Assembly: GCA_963754445.1 (NCBI GenBank)
Contig: CAVWFT010000002.1
Location: 682,001 to 746,000 of the forward strand
DNA length: 64,000 nucleotides
DNA from: Bog-473 sp963754445
GTDB lineage: Bacteria; Actinomycetota; Acidimicrobiia; Acidimicrobiales; RAAP-2
Direction of reading: 5' to 3'
Shown here: positions 60,734 to 64,000 of the stretch, piece after piece
How the letters are laid out: each line of letters opens with the position of its first letter
Numbering within the stretch: the stretch's first letter is position 1
Program-made: the position numbers and the translations under genes
The notes under the pieces: generated by a model
Databases searched by the model: none
What the model was told of the DNA's origin: nothing
The model's input: the letters and a program-made list of their open reading frames with translations, nothing else

Positions 60734-61888
60734 TCAGGCCGACGCGCCATGGGCGTCGTAGGCCGTGCCGCGGGACGCCGCCAGGGCCTGGCCCGCCGCC
60801 AGCTGGAACGGGCTGATGCCGCCCGGTTCCCACGGTCCCACGGCGCCGGCCTCGACGGCGGAGGCCGACTTGGGCACGATGTTGAAACGGCGGCGCAGAT
60901 CGGCGCAGGTCCGTTCCGCCACGGCGAACCAGTCCATCTTCAAGAAGTCGACGCTGTCGGACCCTGTCTCGGTGTCCCGACAGACCGCGCCGCGGTACAT
61001 GGCGTCGGCCAAGCGGAACTCCATATGCGGGCTGGACGAGAAGTGTCCCTCGGAGTGCTCGAACAGGCCCGCACCCGTCTCCAGGTATCCGGTCTCGAAC
61101 AGCGAGATGACCATGGCGAGGAGCGAGAAGGCGTGCAGGTCGTCGTTGGCCCGGGCGATGAGGCCGAACACCTCGACCTCCGACTCCACCGTCGTGCCGT
61201 AGTCGGCCAGGACATGGACCCAGTCGTGTTGGGTCAACAGCGGCGGGGCAGAACCGGGCGTGCCGGGGAAGGTGAACCCGCGTGCTTCGTAGAGTTCCCA
61301 GACCTTGCGCCCGAGCGCGTCCGCCGGGAGGTGCTCGAGCGCCTGCCATTGCGCCGCCATCTCCTCGTCGTCCTCGCAGAAGGCCCAGGCCGAGTCGAGC
61401 TGGTGCGACGCGTGCACGACCGCCGCCGCCTCCTCGGCGTCCCACACACCCTCGTAGCCGTTGCGGGCGAAGTCGACGGCGGCCAGGCCGAGCGAACCGG
61501 CGGCGAGCTCCTGCGCCACGTCCACCATCCCGTCGTGCACGCCGAGCTCGGACGCCACGGTGGCGATGGAGACCACCACGTCCGGGGGGATCGGCCGCCG
61601 CACCAGCGCGCACAGGAGCATCTGCTGGACGATCCGCGACCGGAACTGCAGGTCTCGGCGGGCCAGGGATGCCGCGACCTGCCGCGTCGTGAGTGACGGC
61701 CGATCCTCGAGCGTGACCGGGTGCTCCGTCATCGCCGTGCACAGCGCCACGATCATCCGCTGCTGGAGCGGCAGGATCCCGTCCGCACCCGTCACCATCG
61801 AGGCGACCGCATCGGCGATCGCCTGCGCCTCGGCCGCGTCGGGCCGCATCAGGTTCACCTCTTCGGCACTGGGGAACGGGACGGGCAT
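60734..61888 (-). CDS. Protein with a Coq4-like HDxxH-x11-E metal motif
   Basis: I do not recognise a full-length family. From ATG 61888 the protein has 384 residues and is mainly helical and soluble. The segment HDWVHVLADYGTTVESE fits the HDxxH-x11-E zinc-ligand motif of Coq4 proteins exactly, and the helices around it (EVEVFGLIARANDDLHAFSL) fit too. Coq4 acts in ubiquinone biosynthesis, which actinobacteria lack, so a different lipid-like substrate is probable. The first 120 residues (DAVASMVTGADGILPLQQRM) recall TerB-like helices. The longer open frame upstream is not used, because it runs through the promoter region of the patatin gene. Confidence 0.7.
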   Translation of the reverse strand: MPVPFPSAEEVNLMRPDAAEAQAIADAVASMVTGADGILPLQQRMIVALCTAMTEHPVTLEDRPSLTTRQVAASLARRDLQFRSRIVQQMLLCALVRRPIPPDVVVSIATVASELGVHDGMVDVAQELAAGSLGLAAVDFARNGYEGVWDAEEAAAVVHASHQLDSAWAFCEDDEEMAAQWQALEHLPADALGRKVWELYEARGFTFPGTPGSAPPLLTQHDWVHVLADYGTTVESEVEVFGLIARANDDLHAFSLLAMVISLFETGYLETGAGLFEHSEGHFSSSPHMEFRLADAMYRGAVCRDTETGSDSVDFLKMDWFAVAERTCADLRRRFNIVPKSASAVEAGAVGPWEPGGISPFQLAAGQALAASRGTAYDAHGASA

Positions 61889-62116
61889 CCGACGCGCAGA
61901 GTAACGCCGGCGACCCCCGTTCCGTGCAGGGACCAGCCCCGGTTGGGGCGTCGGCGGCCCCGGCCTCCCCACGGGCACATGCAACGTTCGTTTGGGGTGC
62001 GCAGAGGTTGCCGGCCGGTGTGCACGCCGCTTTTCTCTTACTTCGTGACCAGGGCCGACGAATTTCTCAAGTGGAATCTGGGTAGGCGTCACACGACGGC
62101 AGATAGAAAGGCATCC

Positions 62117-63139
62117 GTGACGAACGTGGTCGGTGTCGGGTTCGGGGGTCGGCGCGGCCCCTCGATTGGCCTCGTGTTGGGGGCCGGTGGCGTCGTGGGC
62201 CAGGCCTACCAGGCCGGCGTGCTCGCCGCGTTGCAACGGGAGACCGGCTGGGATCCGCGCACGGCCGCGGTCATCGTCGGCACCTCAGCCGGTTCGGTCA
62301 CCGGCGCGGCCCTCCGGGTCGGCGTCGCCGCGCCGGATCTCGCCGCTTCTCTCTACGGCGTGCCCACCTCGCGTCAGGGCGGCGCCATCCTGCGTCGGAT
62401 CCTGCCCCCCGACGCCGCGCCGCTGCCGACGCCGTCGGTGCGCTCCATGTTGCGGCCGTGGAACCTGCCCTCACCGGCGCTCATCGCCCGGGTGGCCCGC
62501 CGGCCGCTGGCCTTCCGCCCAGAAGTCGCCGTGTCGACCCTCATCCCCAAGGGCCAGGTCGACATCACCGAACGCGCCCGCGGCCTCGACGAGTACATCG
62601 GCGAACGTTGGCCCGAGGGACTGCGCGTCTGTGCCGTACGCCGGACCGACGGGGCCCGGGTCGTCTTCGGACGCGCCGGGTCGCCCCAGGCGCGGCTGGC
62701 CGAATCGGTCCTGGCCTCGTGTGCCATCCCCGGCTACTTCCGCCCCGTGAACATCGGTGGCACCGAGTACGTCGACGGCGGCGTGCACTCGGCCACCAAC
62801 GCGGACGTCCTCAAGGCCGAGCCGCTGGACGTGGTCATCATCGTCTCGTCCATGTCGTCGGCCCACGGCAGCGTCAACGGGGCCGACGGTCTGCTTCGTC
62901 GCACGGTGCACCGCCGCATCGAGCACGAGGCCGAGCGGCTCGAGGCCGCCGGCATCGCCGTGGCGACCCTCGAGCCCGAGGGCGAGACGCGCCACGTCAT
63001 GGGCCTCAAGGCGATGGCCGAGGACCGCAGTCCCCGGGTCATCGAGGCGGCCTACGAGGAGACCCTCCTGCGCATTCGCGACACCCCGCTCCTGGCCTCG
63101 CTGGGCCGGCCCCTCACCGCCAGCGCCGACGCCGGCTGA
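62117..63139 (+). CDS. Patatin-like phospholipase
   Basis: This lipid acyl hydrolase has 340 residues from GTG 62117, with GAAAGG upstream. The oxyanion loop is LVLGAGGVVG, the nucleophile motif is GTSAG, and the catalytic Asp is in EYVDGGVH, the DG(G/A) motif of the Ser-Asp dyad. It probably cleaves fatty acids from phospholipids or neutral lipids. It lies 75 nt before a wax ester/triacylglycerol synthase gene in the same direction, so a shared role in lipid storage or release is likely. Confidence 0.9.
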   Translation: MTNVVGVGFGGRRGPSIGLVLGAGGVVGQAYQAGVLAALQRETGWDPRTAAVIVGTSAGSVTGAALRVGVAAPDLAASLYGVPTSRQGGAILRRILPPDAAPLPTPSVRSMLRPWNLPSPALIARVARRPLAFRPEVAVSTLIPKGQVDITERARGLDEYIGERWPEGLRVCAVRRTDGARVVFGRAGSPQARLAESVLASCAIPGYFRPVNIGGTEYVDGGVHSATNADVLKAEPLDVVIIVSSMSSAHGSVNGADGLLRRTVHRRIEHEAERLEAAGIAVATLEPEGETRHVMGLKAMAEDRSPRVIEAAYEETLLRIRDTPLLASLGRPLTASADAG

Positions 63140-63214
63140 ACCGCCGGCCACCCCGCCGGCGCGTCACCCCGGTAGTAACCTCGGTCGTCGAGGGGGGCAA
63201 CGAAAGGGGGGCGG

Positions 63215-64000
63215 ATGAGCCCTGATCGACTGAGCCCTCTCGACGCCTCGTTCCTCCACATCGAGGACGACGTCTCCCACATGCACATCGCCTCGGTGGC
63301 GATCTTCGAGGGACCTGCGCCGCGCTTCTCCGACATCGTGGCCATGGTCGAGGGCAAGCTCGATCTCGTTCCCCGCTATCGCCAGAAGGTGCGCACCGTC
63401 CCCTTCGAGCTCGGCCGACCGGTCTGGGTGGACGACCCGCACTTCAACATCGAGTACCACCTCCGCCACACGGCGCTCCCGGCTCCCGGCGGCGAGACCG
63501 AGCTGCGCAAGCTCGTCGGCCGGGTCATGGCCCAACAGCTCGATCGGTCCAAGCCGCTCTGGGAGATCTGGGTCGTCGAGGGCCTCGAGGACGGCCGCTG
63601 GGCCATCTTGGCCAAGACGCACCATGCATTGGTCGACGGCGTGTCGGGGACCGACCTTCTCGCCGTGATCATGGATCTCAGCCCCGACGCGGTTCGTCCA
63701 GAACGGCCTACCGAGTGGACGCCCGCGCCCGAACCCACCGGCGCGGCGCTCATGGTCGAGGCCATCGAGAACATGCTGCGCTCGCCCTACGAGCAACTCC
63801 GAGCCGCCCGGGCCCAGACCCGCATCGTGCGCCAGGTCTTCGGGTACGCCCGCGAGGTGGCGGGCGGCCTGGTCGCCCTGAGCGGGTTGGTACGCCCCAT
63901 GCCGCTGTCCAGTCTCAACGGCCCGTTGAGCCCGCACCGCCGCTACGCCTGGGCCACGACGTCGGTCGAGGACATCAAAGCGGTGCGTCGTCGGTACGGC
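63215..64000 (+). CDS. Wax ester synthase/diacylglycerol acyltransferase (3' end outside window)
   Basis: The first 262 residues of a WS/DGAT enzyme are visible and the frame is open to the window edge. It starts MSPDRLSPLDASFLHIEDDVSHMHIASVAIF, typical of the family. It continues with RPVWVDDPHFNIEYHLRHTALP, DRSKPLWEIWVVEGLEDGRW and the active-site motif HHALVDG (HHxxxDG). The enzyme esterifies acyl-CoA with a long-chain alcohol or diacylglycerol, forming storage lipid typical of actinobacteria. AGGGGGGCGG precedes the ATG. Confidence 0.92.
   Translation, partial: MSPDRLSPLDASFLHIEDDVSHMHIASVAIFEGPAPRFSDIVAMVEGKLDLVPRYRQKVRTVPFELGRPVWVDDPHFNIEYHLRHTALPAPGGETELRKLVGRVMAQQLDRSKPLWEIWVVEGLEDGRWAILAKTHHALVDGVSGTDLLAVIMDLSPDAVRPERPTEWTPAPEPTGAALMVEAIENMLRSPYEQLRAARAQTRIVRQVFGYAREVAGGLVALSGLVRPMPLSSLNGPLSPHRRYAWATTSVEDIKAVRRRYG

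Overview
The window is high-GC DNA from an actinobacterium. The markers are an HspR-controlled dnaK-grpE-dnaJ-hspR-clpB cluster with a HAIR-like operator, a four-part GlnR box in front of amtB, an EtfD-type iron-sulfur reductase, a wax ester/triacylglycerol synthase, an LAxTG-type surface anchor, and many genes whose -10 box lies 6-7 nt before the start codon (leaderless mRNAs). The 42-residue GGYW...SDGGIF repeat protein at the left edge suggests class Acidimicrobiia. That class-level placement is an inference and cannot be proved here.

Layout. 1-7.8 kb: end of a secreted repeat protein, then the heat-shock cluster on the minus strand; grpE carries a frameshift. 7.8-18 kb: housekeeping genes (phosphoglycerate mutase, GNAT), nitrogen sensing (PII-AmtB operon plus a second PII), a cyclic-nucleotide-binding protein, aquaporin, a PPOX-fold flavin/F420 protein, EtfD and tRNA-Gly(CCC). 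18-30 kb: an accessory stretch starting at the tRNA, with a decayed beta-propeller gene, a 1,545-residue LAxTG surface protein, an unusual MerR-PurC fusion gene with a textbook MerR promoter, and two secreted proteins of unknown function. 30-46 kb: small operons for oxidoreductases (DUF2127-SDR; nitronate monooxygenase-LLM), two MFS exporters, an S15-type hydrolase, small stress-type proteins, a GGDEF-EAL protein, an acyltransferase, and a TauD dioxygenase divergent from a TetR regulator over a shared symmetric promoter/operator. 46-64 kb: a MacB/FtsX-type exporter, a branched-chain-amino-acid-type uptake system built from fused proteins (LivH-LivM, MFS-LivF-LivG, binding protein) in an ATGA-overlapped operon, an ABC exporter with its own NarL-type two-component system, a protein with a Coq4-like metal motif, a patatin and a WS/DGAT that runs off the window.

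How the genes work together. The chaperone genes form a disaggregation and folding unit repressed by HspR. AmtB and its PII protein take up and sense ammonium under predicted GlnR control. The Liv-type operon encodes a full importer in three polypeptides. The patatin, WS/DGAT, PlsC-like acyltransferase and EtfD suggest active storage-lipid and fatty-acid turnover feeding electrons to menaquinone.

The most novel items are the MerR-PurC fusion with its 19-bp-spacer dyad promoter, the MFS-LivF-LivG triple fusion, the TetR/TauD bidirectional leaderless promoter, and the 5' leader fold before the giant surface protein.
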